DNA of 64,000 nt from Microbacterium cremeum. GTDB taxonomy: Bacteria; Actinomycetota; Actinomycetes; Actinomycetales; Microbacteriaceae. Location: assembly GCF_015277855.1 (NCBI RefSeq), contig NZ_CP063812.1, positions 3,038,001-3,102,000 on the forward strand. The letters are read 5' to 3'. The notes under the pieces were generated by a model. That model searched no databases. It was given only the letters and a program-made list of their open reading frames with translations, and was not told the DNA's origin. Below, one piece after another: positions 50,540 through 59,085 of this stretch (within the stretch, counting starts at the first letter, position 1; the number at the start of each line of letters is the position of its first letter). Made by a program: the position numbers and the translations under genes.

Positions 50540-52726
50540 ATGCCCTCCACCACACGCACGCGCGCCGAGGCGCCAGAGACGAGCCCGGATGCCGCGGGCA
50601 CCGGAGCATCGCGCGGCGGGCTCACGCCCGCACAGCTGGCGGCGCTGCGCCCGCACGTCGTCGCCACCGAGGACGGCGAGCTGGCGAAGACCTCGACGGC
50701 GCGCCCGAAGACCGTGGCCGAGTTCGCCACGACGGCAGCCGACATCCGCCGCATCTTCTCCAAGGACCTGCCCGCATTCCTCGCGGCGCACCCCGAGGCG
50801 CCCGTGCCGATCGTGATCTACGCGCACGGCGGACTCGTCGACAAGGCGGCGGGGCTTGCGACCGCCCACGCGCAGGTCGACTGGTGGAAGGAGAACGGCG
50901 CCTTTCCGATCCACATGGTGTGGGAGAGCGGACTGTTCACCGCGCTCGCGGATGTGATCATGCGCCGCCGGCCCGGCAAGCGCGGTTTCGCCGACTACAC
51001 CGACGGCGTCATCGAGGCCGCCGCGCGACTGCTCGGCGGCACGCAGGTGTGGGGCGACATGAAGCTCGACGCCGCGGCCGGGTCGATGGACGGCGGCGGA
51101 GCGAGCGTGCTCGCCGACGAGCTCGCGAAGTTCGTCGCGGCGCACCGCGACGACGTGACGGTGCACGCCGTCGGGCACAGCGCCGGATCCATCTTCCACG
51201 CCCACTTCGTGCCCCGCGCGCTCGCGGCGGGGGTGCCGAGGTTCGACTCCGTCTCGCTGCTCGCGCCGGCGGTGCGGGTCGACACCTTCGAGCAGACGCT
51301 GCTCCAGGCCGCCGAGGACGACCGTATCGGCGAGCTGTCGGTGTTCACGATGACCGACGCCAAGGAGCGCGACGACAACTGCTTCACGCTCTACCGCAAG
51401 TCTCTGCTCTACCTCGTGTCGCGGGCGTTCGAGCCGGAACGGGATGCCGCGATCCTCGGCATGGAGAAGTACCTGCGCGGCAGCCGCCGCAGCGTCGAGT
51501 ACCTCAGCGCCCACGCCGATCGCCTCGTGCTGAGCCCGGTCGCCGGCCCCGCTCGGCGCAGCAGCAGCGCGACCAGCCACGGCGGGTTCGACAACGACCC
51601 TCCGACGATGACCGCCGTCGCGCTGCGGGTGACCGGCGGCGACACGGTCACGCCCTTCCCGGCCCGCCCGCGCGAGGTCGAGATGCCTCCTCTCCCGGTG
51701 GACACCGGCGGCGGCTCACGGGGAACGGCACCGGCCAAGCGCGCACTGTGCATCGGCGTCAACGCCTACGAGGAGCTGGGCGACGTGCTGCACGGCTGCG
51801 TCGCCGACGCCACCGCGTGGTCGCAGGCGCTCGGCGCGGCGGGCTTCAGCACGGACGTGATGCTCGACGCGGAGGCCACGCGCACCGGCATCCTCAGCGC
51901 CATGCTCGACATCGTCGCCGAGGCGAAGGCCGGAGACGTCGTCGCGATCCAGTACGCGGGGCACGGCACGTACGTGCCCGATCTCGACGGCGACGAGGAC
52001 GACGCGGCCGGGCCGACCGACGAGGCCCTGTGCCCGGTGGACTTCCGCCAGGGCCGGCTCATCATCGACGACGACCTCGCCCAGATCTGGGACCTCATCC
52101 CCGAGGGCGTCGCCGTCACGCTGCTGTTCGACAGTTGCCACTCCGGGACCGCCAACCGAGGCGGCCGTCCCGACCCTGCTCCGCCCGCGCCGACCGCACG
52201 GGCGCGCCTGGTCCGGCCCGACAAGGAGCTCGAGCGGGACTACGCCCGCAGCCGCGGCGTGCCCACCGGCGACGAGCGCCGGGAACGGGCCCGCGACGTC
52301 GTGATCGCGGCGGAGCCCGCCCGCAGCCGCAACACCACGCACAACCGCCCGACCGCGGTCCGCCGCGAGGTGCTCATCAGCGCGTGCCTTCCCAACGAGG
52401 TCGCCATGGAGCGCGACGGCCAGGGGGTGTTCACCGCCGCGGCCCTCCAGGTGCTCGCGCGCGGCGAGTCGCTCACCAACCGCGGCTTCGTCGACGCCGT
52501 GATCGCACAGCTCGGCGTGCGCACGCAGACTCCGCAGCTGACCGCCGACGACGTGCTGGCGGCGCGGCCCCTGCTCGCGTCCGCGATCGACGCCGTGACG
52601 ATCGCGGCGCCCGCAGCCGCGGTTGCCGGGGCACGTGATCGGGACGGAGAGGGCAAGCGCACCGCGGCGATCGTCGCGATCCTGCGTGCGACGGCCGATC
52701 TGCTCGAGGACGACGGCGTGGGCTGA
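50540..52726 (+). CDS. Alpha/beta-hydrolase fused to a caspase-family protease
   Basis: A 728-residue bifunctional protein. The N-terminal half is a lipase-like alpha/beta hydrolase: oxyanion motif YAHGGLVDK near residues 94-102 and nucleophile elbow GHSAG with Ser214. Residues 400-660 are a C14 caspase-like domain: ALCIGVNAYEELG, His475 in YAGHGTY and Cys533 in LLFDSCHSGT, both catalytic residues intact. A disordered linker (about 350-395) separates the two. The C-terminal stretch (LRATADLLEDDGVG) is helical. ATG at 50540 is 36 bases after the CHAT stop. Fusion of a membrane-attacking-type hydrolase with a caspase suggests a self-processed or protease-released effector. No transmembrane segment or signal peptide is present, so it is cytoplasmic. 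Confidence 0.9.
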   Translation: MPSTTRTRAEAPETSPDAAGTGASRGGLTPAQLAALRPHVVATEDGELAKTSTARPKTVAEFATTAADIRRIFSKDLPAFLAAHPEAPVPIVIYAHGGLVDKAAGLATAHAQVDWWKENGAFPIHMVWESGLFTALADVIMRRRPGKRGFADYTDGVIEAAARLLGGTQVWGDMKLDAAAGSMDGGGASVLADELAKFVAAHRDDVTVHAVGHSAGSIFHAHFVPRALAAGVPRFDSVSLLAPAVRVDTFEQTLLQAAEDDRIGELSVFTMTDAKERDDNCFTLYRKSLLYLVSRAFEPERDAAILGMEKYLRGSRRSVEYLSAHADRLVLSPVAGPARRSSSATSHGGFDNDPPTMTAVALRVTGGDTVTPFPARPREVEMPPLPVDTGGGSRGTAPAKRALCIGVNAYEELGDVLHGCVADATAWSQALGAAGFSTDVMLDAEATRTGILSAMLDIVAEAKAGDVVAIQYAGHGTYVPDLDGDEDDAAGPTDEALCPVDFRQGRLIIDDDLAQIWDLIPEGVAVTLLFDSCHSGTANRGGRPDPAPPAPTARARLVRPDKELERDYARSRGVPTGDERRERARDVVIAAEPARSRNTTHNRPTAVRREVLISACLPNEVAMERDGQGVFTAAALQVLARGESLTNRGFVDAVIAQLGVRTQTPQLTADDVLAARPLLASAIDAVTIAAPAAAVAGARDRDGEGKRTAAIVAILRATADLLEDDGVG

Positions 52727-52774
52727 TCCGCCCTCGCTTCGCGGCAGCGCCCCGTTCGGCCGGGGACGGGGGCG

Positions 52775-52820
52775 ACGGATGCCGCGGACCGGGCCGAGGG
52801 CACCGGTCCGCGGCATCCGT
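52775..52820. terminator. Bidirectional terminator built on the GGATGCC motif
   Basis: Eighteen-base perfect arms (52775-52792 and 52803-52820, beginning ACGGATGCCGCGGACC) with a ten-base loop. It separates the convergent caspase and surface-protein genes. Confidence 0.88.
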
Positions 52821-52822
52821 GA

Positions 52823-54019
52823 TCAGCGCCCGCTGCGCCGCAGCCGGGCGGTCGTCATCGCGAGCGCACCGGCCAGAGCGAGCACGGCGGCTCCGGCGAG
52901 GGGCCCGGCGACGTCGGCGCCGGTCGCGGCGAGAGCGCGCGCGGTGGCCGCTGCCGGCGCGGCATCCGCGCCGTCGGGGTCGTCCGTCGTCGCGGTCTCG
53001 TCGTCCGAGGGAGTGACGGGCTCGGTCGGCATCGTGGGACCCGCCTCGAACGGGTCGATCGGGTCCGTCGGGTCCGTCGGGTCCGTCGGGTCCGTCGGGT
53101 CCGTCGGGTCCGTCGGGTCCGTCGGGTCCGTCGGGTCCGTCGGGTCCGTCGGGTCCGTCGGGTCCGTGGGGTCCGTCGGGTCCGTCGGGTCCGTCGGGTC
53201 CGTCGGGTCCGTCGGGTCCGTGGGCTCGACCGGGTCGGTCGGGTCCGTCGGGTCGCCGACGGGAACGATGTCGACGGTGAGGAGGCTCGTGACCGAGCCG
53301 GTGCCGTCCGACACGCGCACGGTGAGAGCGCGCGTGCCGACGAAGTCGACCGGCGGGATGTAGCGGATCCCGGTCGGGTCCGAGTGCCACTTCTCGCCCG
53401 GAAGCGCGGGCGACACCCCGCCCAGCACCGACACCGTCAACGCATCGCCCTCGGCGTCGAAGTCGTTCGCGGTGAGATCGGCGTGCACGAGGGTCAGCTG
53501 CGTGTTGACCGGCGTCGAGGCGACGTCGTCCGCGGCGACCGGCAGCGTGTTGACGGGCTCGGCCGGGGGCGGGCCGACCACGATCGTCACCGTCGCCCGT
53601 TCGGCGCTCTGGATCGTCCAGTCCCAGCGGTCCATCGCGACGTATGTGAAGGAGGCGACGCCCGAGAACCCGGGGTGCGGTGCGAAGTCGAACGTGCAGA
53701 GCTGGCCGTTCGCGCCCACGATGGCGCCTCCGACGATGTCCTGCACGAACCCGGCACCGATGGGATCGCCCTCGGCGTCGGTGTCGTTGGCGCACGGCGA
53801 CAGCGTCACCTCGGTCTGGTACGGGATCTCGAAGTAGTCGTCGACGGCGACGGGCGGCGTGTTCGCCGCGACGGGCTCGTCGTCGGCGCGGGCCGGCAAT
53901 CCGACCGCGAGCGCCGAGGCCGTGACGGCGCCGGCAGCGGCGACGAGGGCGCCGATGCGGATCGCGTCCGGCAGAGCGAACCGGCCGGGTCTGCGCGGTG
54001 TCGTGGGGGCGAGGTTCAT
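52823..54019 (-). CDS. LAXTG-anchored surface protein with a Pro-Thr-Asp stalk
   Basis: A 398-residue wall protein from ATG at 54017-54019 (MNLAPTTPRRPGRF), with AAGGA upstream; an ATG at 54034 would add five residues. A signal sequence ends near GLPARADDE. Two Ig-like/cadherin-like tandem domains follow (AVDDYFEIPYQTEVTLSPCA and AADDVASTPVNTQLTLVHA starts), then a stalk of about 60 residues made of Asp-Pro-Thr repeats, and a C-terminal LAATGAD signal with helix and RLRRSGR tail. The stalk is encoded by 18 near-identical 9-bp units and would hold the domains clear of the wall. The promoter region is shared with the divergent LuxR regulator. Confidence 0.85.
   Translation of the reverse strand: MNLAPTTPRRPGRFALPDAIRIGALVAAAGAVTASALAVGLPARADDEPVAANTPPVAVDDYFEIPYQTEVTLSPCANDTDAEGDPIGAGFVQDIVGGAIVGANGQLCTFDFAPHPGFSGVASFTYVAMDRWDWTIQSAERATVTIVVGPPPAEPVNTLPVAADDVASTPVNTQLTLVHADLTANDFDAEGDALTVSVLGGVSPALPGEKWHSDPTGIRYIPPVDFVGTRALTVRVSDGTGSVTSLLTVDIVPVGDPTDPTDPVEPTDPTDPTDPTDPTDPTDPTDPTDPTDPTDPTDPTDPTDPTDPTDPTDPTDPTDPIDPFEAGPTMPTEPVTPSDDETATTDDPDGADAAPAAATARALAATGADVAGPLAGAAVLALAGALAMTTARLRRSGR
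53061..53222 (-). repeat. Eighteen 9-bp units encoding the Asp-Pro-Thr stalk
   Basis: The plus strand repeats GGGTCCGTC for 162 bases with one variant near 53167. Because the unit is a multiple of three, gain or loss of units keeps the frame and changes stalk length only. Confidence 0.9.
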
Positions 54020-54127
54020 GGTGTTCCTTGTCATCAGGTCTGGGCGTGCGGATCCGCACGTCGTCCACCTTCGCGTCCGCGCTTCCCCGCGGGATGGGGG
54101 ACGCGTGCTCAACCCGACGGGCTGCGA

Positions 54128-54156
54128 CTACTCAGCTGCGCCGGCGCGCTACTCAG
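54128..54156. promoter_or_regulatory. Paired CTACTCAG boxes, candidate LuxR-regulator sites
   Basis: Two exact copies of CTACTCAG at 54128-54135 and 54149-54156, starting 21 bases apart, i.e. two helical turns. TACTCA fits the first six positions of the TACYYMT heptamer known for NarL/FixJ-type HTH domains. They lie between the divergent LAXTG gene and the LuxR gene. A third copy is near the haemoglobin gene. Confidence 0.55.
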
Positions 54157-54160
54157 GCGG

Positions 54161-54191
54161 CGACGGATGCCGCGGCACGCGGCATCCGTCG
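54161..54191. repeat. GACGGATGCC palindrome in a divergent promoter region
   Basis: Fourteen-base perfect arms CGACGGATGCCGCG (54161-54174) and CGCGGCATCCGTCG (54178-54191) with a three-base loop. Its position between two divergent genes makes a simple terminator role unlikely. Confidence 0.75.
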
Positions 54192-54194
54192 ATG

Positions 54195-54224
54195 ATGACT
54201 GCGAGGGCGCTGCGGCCCTAGAAT
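54195..54224 (+). promoter_or_regulatory. Promoter of the LuxR-type regulator gene
   Basis: ATGACT (54195-54200) and TAGAAT (54219-54224) are 18 bases apart. The predicted start near 54231 is about 29 bases before the ATG at 54260, leaving room for the GAGGAGG ribosome site. Confidence 0.6.
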
Positions 54225-54259
54225 CGCGCTCAGCGGCTGGGGAGCCACGAGGAGGACCG

Positions 54260-56880
54260 ATGGTCGGGGAAGCCACCGAGCAGGCGTTCGCGCCCTGGCC
54301 GCTGACCGGTCGCGACACCGTGGTGTCGCGGGCCACGACGGGTCTGCGGGGCCGCGTCCGCACGATCCTCATGTGGGGAGCGTCCGGCGTCGGCAAGAGC
54401 CGCACCGTCGAGTCGGTGGGCGACGCGCTCGCGGCCGAGGGCTGGACCGTGCTGCGCGCCTCCGCCACCGCGATCATGTCGCACGTGCCGCTGGGCGCAC
54501 TCCTCCCGCTCTTCCCGACGGGCAGGGCGCAGCTGACCGACACCTCGATCGACCCCGGCGCGCTGCTGGATCGCGCCATCGACGCGCTCGAGACGCGCGG
54601 CCCCGCGCCCCGCCTCCTCGTGATCGACGACCTCGGACTCCTCGACCCGCTGTCGGCGACGCTGGTCGCCCAGCTCGTCGCCGTCGACGCGCTGCGGCTC
54701 GTCGCGACGATCCGGTCGGGCGATCCGCTGCCCGATCCGTTCGTGTCGACCTGGAGCCCCGACCGCTCGCTGCGGGTCGAGCTGTCACCGCTCGACGTCG
54801 ACACGATCGGCGACCTGCTGACCGCCGTGCTCGGCGGCCCCGTCGCGCATCGCACGACGAGCGATCTGCACCGCGAGAGCGGCGGCAACCCGCTCTACCT
54901 GCGCGAGCTGGTGGTCGGCGCGCTCGAGTCGGGCAGGCTGGCCGAGGAAGCCGGCGTGTGGCACCTCACCGGCGCGCCCGTGGGGTCGTCGGCGCTGCGC
55001 GACCTCATCCTCGCCCGCGTCGCCCAGCTCGACGCCGACGAGCGCGACGTCGTCGACCGGCTCGCCGTGTGCGGCGAGCTGCGCGCCGCGCATCTGACCG
55101 CGCCGGGCGCCCGGGCGGCGCTGGCGCGGCTCGAGAACGCGGGCCTGGTGCACATCGGCGACCGGCTCGACGTGCGCCTGTCGCATCCGCAGTACGTCGC
55201 GGTCGTGGCATCCGCGGTCCCGCGTCTGCGCGCCGCCGACCTGCTGCTCGAGCAGTCCGCCCTCCTCGACGGCGACGGCGCGACCGCCGCCGACGCGCTG
55301 CGCGCGGTGACGTGGCGGCTCGCGGCGGGGGCGGATGCCGACCCTGAGATCCTCGCGAGCTCTGCGCGGCTGGCACGGCAGGCCGGCGACCACCGCACCG
55401 TCGAGCGGCTGACGGCGGCAGCCCTCGCCGCGGGCGGCCCGCGTCCCGACCTGCTGCTGCTGCGCGGGGAGGCCCTGCTGCGCATGGGCCGCGTCGCCGA
55501 GTCGCTCGACGTGCTGCGGTCGGCCGACGCGCTGGCCCCCGAGGGAGAGCTCGCGACGGCGATCGCCGCGACCACCGCGATGGCGCACGTCAGCGTGCAC
55601 GAAGGGCTCGCCGATGCGCTCGAGGTGCTGCGCCGCGCCGACGCGGGAGAGCATCCCGACCCGTCGCTCGACTTCATGCGCGCGCTCGTCGAGCTGTACT
55701 CGAACAACGCCGCCGAAGCGGACCGCATCGTCTCGGCGCTCGCGGGCGGCTTCGGCGACTCGCCGGCCGAGCAGGCGATCATCGCCGCGGCGCGCGCGCA
55801 GCCGCTCGCCGCCCTCGGCGCACCGACGAGGCGATCGCCGCCGCCCGGACCGCCCTCGAGTTCGCGCGGGCGACCGAGGGTGCGGCGATCCCGGGGCACA
55901 CGGTCGCGAACGCGCTCCACACCCTCGCGACGGTGCTGCTGCACGCGGGGCGCGTCGACGAGGCCCGCGGGGCGGCCACCGAAGCCCTCGTCGAGGCGAT
56001 CGACGCCGACGACGAGATCGTGTCGCGCTCCATCGAGTTCCTGCTGGCGCGGATCGCCGCCGACGCGGGGCGCCTCGAGACCAGCGCCCGGTGGTGTCGC
56101 GACACGATGAGCGGGGCCATGACCGCCGGACCGATCAGCCTCTACATCCCAGCGCTGGCGAGCCTCGTCATCGTGCTGGTCGCGCACGGCGACCTCGACG
56201 AGGGCCGCGCGCTGCTCGCGACGGTGCCGGCGGAGGTCGACACCGGCCCGGGCGGCGTCGTCGCCCGCGCCTGGATCGCCGCCGCCGAGGGCGACACCGC
56301 GACGGCCCGGCGCCTGCTGCTGAGCGAGGCCGAGGCCATGACCGCATCCGGCCACGTGTTCCTCGCGGGCACGTTCCTGCTGCACCTCGCCCGCCTGGGC
56401 GGGGCGGATGCCGCAGCCGCACCCCTGGCGCGGCTCGCGGCCGCGCATCCCGGCGAGCTGCTCGCCTGCCAGGCGGCCCACGTGGCGGCCGAGGCCGCGG
56501 GCGACCGCGCCGGGCTCGAGGCCGTCGGAGACCAGTGGTCGCGCTCCGGCGCGCACCTGCTGGCCGCCGAGGCCTTCGCCTCGGCCGCGCGCGTCGCGCG
56601 CGCGGACGGCGAGCAGCGCGTCGCCGTGGCACTGCAGGCGCGCAGCGACGAGGAGGCCGCGCGCTGCGAAGGCGCCGCGACGCCGCTCCTCAAGTTCACC
56701 GAGGAGCTCACCCCGCTCACCCGGCGCGAGCGCGAGATCGCCGCCTTGGCCGCCGAGGGGGCGAGCTCGAAGCAGATCGCCTCGAAGCTGTTCCTCTCGA
56801 CGCGGACCGTCGACAACCACCTGCAGTCCGTGTACGGCAAGCTCGGCATCAGCGGGCGGCACGAGCTCGCTCGGCTCTGA
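54260..56880 (+). CDS. LuxR-family STAND (LAL-type) regulator with an apparent frameshift
   Basis: A large ATP-dependent regulator of about 873 residues if repaired. ATG at 54260 follows GAGGAGG. The N-terminal AAA/STAND part has Walker A MWGASGVGKSRTVE near residue 40 and Walker B RLLVIDDLGLLD near 120. Helical TPR-like repeats follow. The C terminus is a LuxR HTH (LTPLTRREREIAALAAEGAS, then SKQIASKLFLSTRTVDNHLQ). The frame breaks at about 55817-55822: the first part reads AQPLAALG and then turns arginine-rich, while the other frame continues as TDEAIAAARTALEFARAT. Inserting one base there restores a continuous TPR repeat, so a single-base deletion, real or in the assembly, is the simplest reading. 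It lies divergent to the LAXTG gene and probably controls it. Confidence 0.8.
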
Positions 56881-56908
56881 GCCGCCGTCCCTCCCGCGGG
56901 CCGTGCCG

Positions 56909-57271
56909 TCAGGCCGAGACGGCCGTCACGACCTCGCCGCGCAGCGCATCGAGCCGCTCCCGCACGCGGGCGACGACGTCGTCGTCGGTGCCGAGGTCGT
57001 GCAGCGCGACGGCGAGGTGCTCGACCACGGCGTCGAAGGCCTCGGACGTGATCCCGAGGTGCGCGTGAGCGGCATCCAGTCCCCGTCCGGTGAACAGCTC
57101 CGGCCCGCCCAGCGCGGCCGCGAGGAACGCCCGCTGATGCGCCTTCAGGCGCGTGAGGTCGACGTCCTGGAACCAGGTGGCGAGTTCCGGGTCGGACGTC
57201 ACCCGCTCGTAGAACACGGTGACCGCCGCCTTCACTGCGGGGGCGCCCCCGATCTCGTCGTACACGCTCAC
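56909..57271 (-). CDS. Group I truncated haemoglobin
   Basis: A 120-residue globin of the trHbN type, which binds oxygen or nitric oxide and is often part of NO detoxification. The sequence follows the family pattern: SVYDEIGGAPAVKAAVTVFY with Tyr at the B10 place, RLKAHQRAFLAAALGGPELF and GLDAAHAHLGI, which holds the haem-binding His. I chose GTG at 57269-57271, six bases after GGAGG; the longer frame adds a basic, unlikely N terminus. Convergent with the LuxR regulator gene and preceded upstream by a CTACTCAG box, it is a possible regulon member. Confidence 0.9.
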   Translation of the reverse strand: MSVYDEIGGAPAVKAAVTVFYERVTSDPELATWFQDVDLTRLKAHQRAFLAAALGGPELFTGRGLDAAHAHLGITSEAFDAVVEHLAVALHDLGTDDDVVARVRERLDALRGEVVTAVSA

Positions 57272-57336
57272 GGCGTCCTCCGTTCTGTGGAATCGCTCGC
57301 AGACTATCCGAGCGCGCCACCTGCTCACCTAGGCAA

Positions 57337-57347
57337 CGACTACTCAG
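57337..57347. promoter_or_regulatory. Third CTACTCAG box, upstream of the haemoglobin gene
   Basis: CGACTACTCAG is identical over 11 bases to the sequence at 54125-54135. A degenerate second box (CTGCTCAC) lies about 20 bases closer to the gene, and GATAGT on the minus strand (57308-57303) is a possible -10. The spacing suits an activator bound next to the -35. The box also overlaps the pxpBC stop codon. Confidence 0.45.
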
Positions 57348-59085
57348 ATCTGCGCGCGTGGCGGAACCGGATGCGAGTGCCCGGCCGAGCCTGCGCGACG
57401 AGGTCGAGCGCGGCATCCGTCACCACCGCGATGACGGGGTAGCCGCCGGTGACCGGCCCGTCGGCGAGGAGGATCGTGGGCCGGCCGCTCGGCGGCACCT
57501 GCAGCGCGCCCGGAACCATGCCCTCGCTCGGCAGCTCGTCGGCGCGCACGCGCGCGAGCTCGGGGCCGTCGAGGCGCGCGCCCACCCGATCGGCCGCGTG
57601 GGAGACCGTCCACAGCGTGTCGAAGAGGGTGCCGAGCGCGTGCGCGGCGAACCAGTCGGCGCGGGGCCCCGGTGCCAGCTCCAGCTCGAGCTCGTCGTCG
57701 TGCGGCGCTCCCCACGGGCTCGGCGGCACCGCCGGGATGGGCATCGCCGCATCGGCGCGCACGCCCACCACGTCGCCGGCCTGCAGCCGGCCGGGGCCGA
57801 GCCCGGCGAGCAGGTCGGTCGAGCGCGAGCCGAGCACCAGGCGGCCGTCGAACCCGCCGCGCACCGCGACGTAGGCGCGGGCGCCGTGCGCGAACCAGTC
57901 CACGTGCAGCTCGGTGCCCGCGCGCCACTCGTGCGCCTGGTACGGGTCGACCTCGCGCCCGTCCAGGCGCAGCGGACCCCATGCGCCGGTGACCGCGACC
58001 CACAGGTCCGCCTCGGCGACCGCACGCAGCCCGCCCATCGTGACCTCGATGCCGGTCGCGCCCTCGGGATTGCCGAGCAGCCGGTTCGCGGTGCGCAGCG
58101 CCGTGCGGTCGAGCGCTCCCGACACCGCGACGCCGACGGATGCCGAGCCCTCCCGCCCGAGATCCTGCAGGGTGGCCAGAAGCCCGGGCTCGGCGATGCG
58201 GATTCCCGCCCCGGTGCCGGTGCCCGGGGCCGTGACCGTGCCGGTGCTTGTCGCGAGATCAGGTGATCTCGCGGAGGCAGGAGGATTCCGCGCCGAATCT
58301 CCTGCGTACGCCAGATCACCTGATCTCGTCACGGTGGCACGGGGCCGGAACCGCACGCGGGTGCCGGGGACGAGAAGGGCAGGGGTCCTTCCGCCCTCTC
58401 CAGCCGCCGGCGCGTCGCGCGGAGCCTCCGGGTGCGGGGGCGCGGGCGCATCCGGGTCCGGGGGCGCGGGCGCATCCGGGTCCGGGGGCGCGGGCGCATC
58501 CGGGTCCGGGGGCGCGGGCGCATCCGGGTCGAACAGGCGCGCATCGGTCGTGCCGATCAGGCGCCAGCCGCCCGGCGTCTCGCGCGGATACGCGCCCGTG
58601 AAGGGTCCGGCCAGCCCGACCGAACCGGCCGGCACGCGCGTGCGCGGCGACGACAGGCGCGGCACGTCGAACGGCCAGTCGTCGCTGACGAGGTACCCGA
58701 ACCCCGGCGCGAACCCGGTGAACGCGACCCGCCACTGCGCGCGGCTGTGGCGGGCGACGAGCTCGTCGACGTCCAGCCCGAGCACCGCGGCCGTCTCGGC
58801 GAGGTCGGCGCCGTCGTAGGCGACGTCGAGCTCGACGAGCGGCCCTTCCGCGGTCGAGTCGCGCGTGGCCCCGGCGGCCGTGCCGAGCGCCCACGTGCGC
58901 GCCGACGACACCGCGAGCCGCCGCGGGTCGACCCGCACCAGGACCGTCCGGGCGGCCGGCACGAGGTCCACGACGCCAGCGGGGCGCGAGGCGCCGAGGG
59001 CGGCGTGCACGGCGAGCACGTCGTCGAGGGCCTCGACCTCGAGGAGGAACGCCCGCTCCCCCATCGGCCGTACGATCGCCGTCAC
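57340..59085 (-). CDS. pxpBC: Fused 5-oxoprolinase subunits B and C (PxpB-PxpC)
   Basis: A 581-residue fusion of the two subunits that work with PxpA to hydrolyse 5-oxoproline (pyroglutamate) to glutamate with ATP. The start is GTG at 59083-59085, overlapping the pxpA stop as GTGA. Residues 1-185 are PxpB/KipI-like (FTGFAPGFGYLV, RVPAGSVGLAGPFTGAYPRE, GGWRLIGTTDARLFDPD). Residues 285-581 are PxpC/KipA-like (GLLATLQDLGREGSASVGV, NRLLGNPEGATGIEVTMGG). The linker of about 100 residues is unusual: DPDAPAPP repeats and then a stretch encoded by a 78-bp DNA palindrome. Fusions of these subunits are known in actinobacteria. Confidence 0.92.
   Translation of the reverse strand: MTAIVRPMGERAFLLEVEALDDVLAVHAALGASRPAGVVDLVPAARTVLVRVDPRRLAVSSARTWALGTAAGATRDSTAEGPLVELDVAYDGADLAETAAVLGLDVDELVARHSRAQWRVAFTGFAPGFGYLVSDDWPFDVPRLSSPRTRVPAGSVGLAGPFTGAYPRETPGGWRLIGTTDARLFDPDAPAPPDPDAPAPPDPDAPAPPDPDAPAPPHPEAPRDAPAAGEGGRTPALLVPGTRVRFRPRATVTRSGDLAYAGDSARNPPASARSPDLATSTGTVTAPGTGTGAGIRIAEPGLLATLQDLGREGSASVGVAVSGALDRTALRTANRLLGNPEGATGIEVTMGGLRAVAEADLWVAVTGAWGPLRLDGREVDPYQAHEWRAGTELHVDWFAHGARAYVAVRGGFDGRLVLGSRSTDLLAGLGPGRLQAGDVVGVRADAAMPIPAVPPSPWGAPHDDELELELAPGPRADWFAAHALGTLFDTLWTVSHAADRVGARLDGPELARVRADELPSEGMVPGALQVPPSGRPTILLADGPVTGGYPVIAVVTDAALDLVAQARPGTRIRFRHARRSE
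58253..58330. repeat. 78-bp palindrome inserted in frame in the pxpBC linker
   Basis: Two 36-bp arms (58253-58288 and 58295-58330) around CGCGCC. The left arm begins GCGAGATCAGGTGATCTCGC and the right arm ends CAGATCACCTGATCTCGTC; the inner GGAGGATTC and GAATCTCC also pair. The length keeps the reading frame and encodes residues 252-277 of the fusion protein. Confidence 0.82.
58438..58522 (-). repeat. 24-bp repeats encoding DPDAPAPP in the pxpBC linker
   Basis: Three to four copies of a 24-bp unit containing GCATCCGGGTCCGGGGGCGC, in frame, giving a flexible Pro/Asp-rich spacer between the two subunit domains. Confidence 0.85.
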
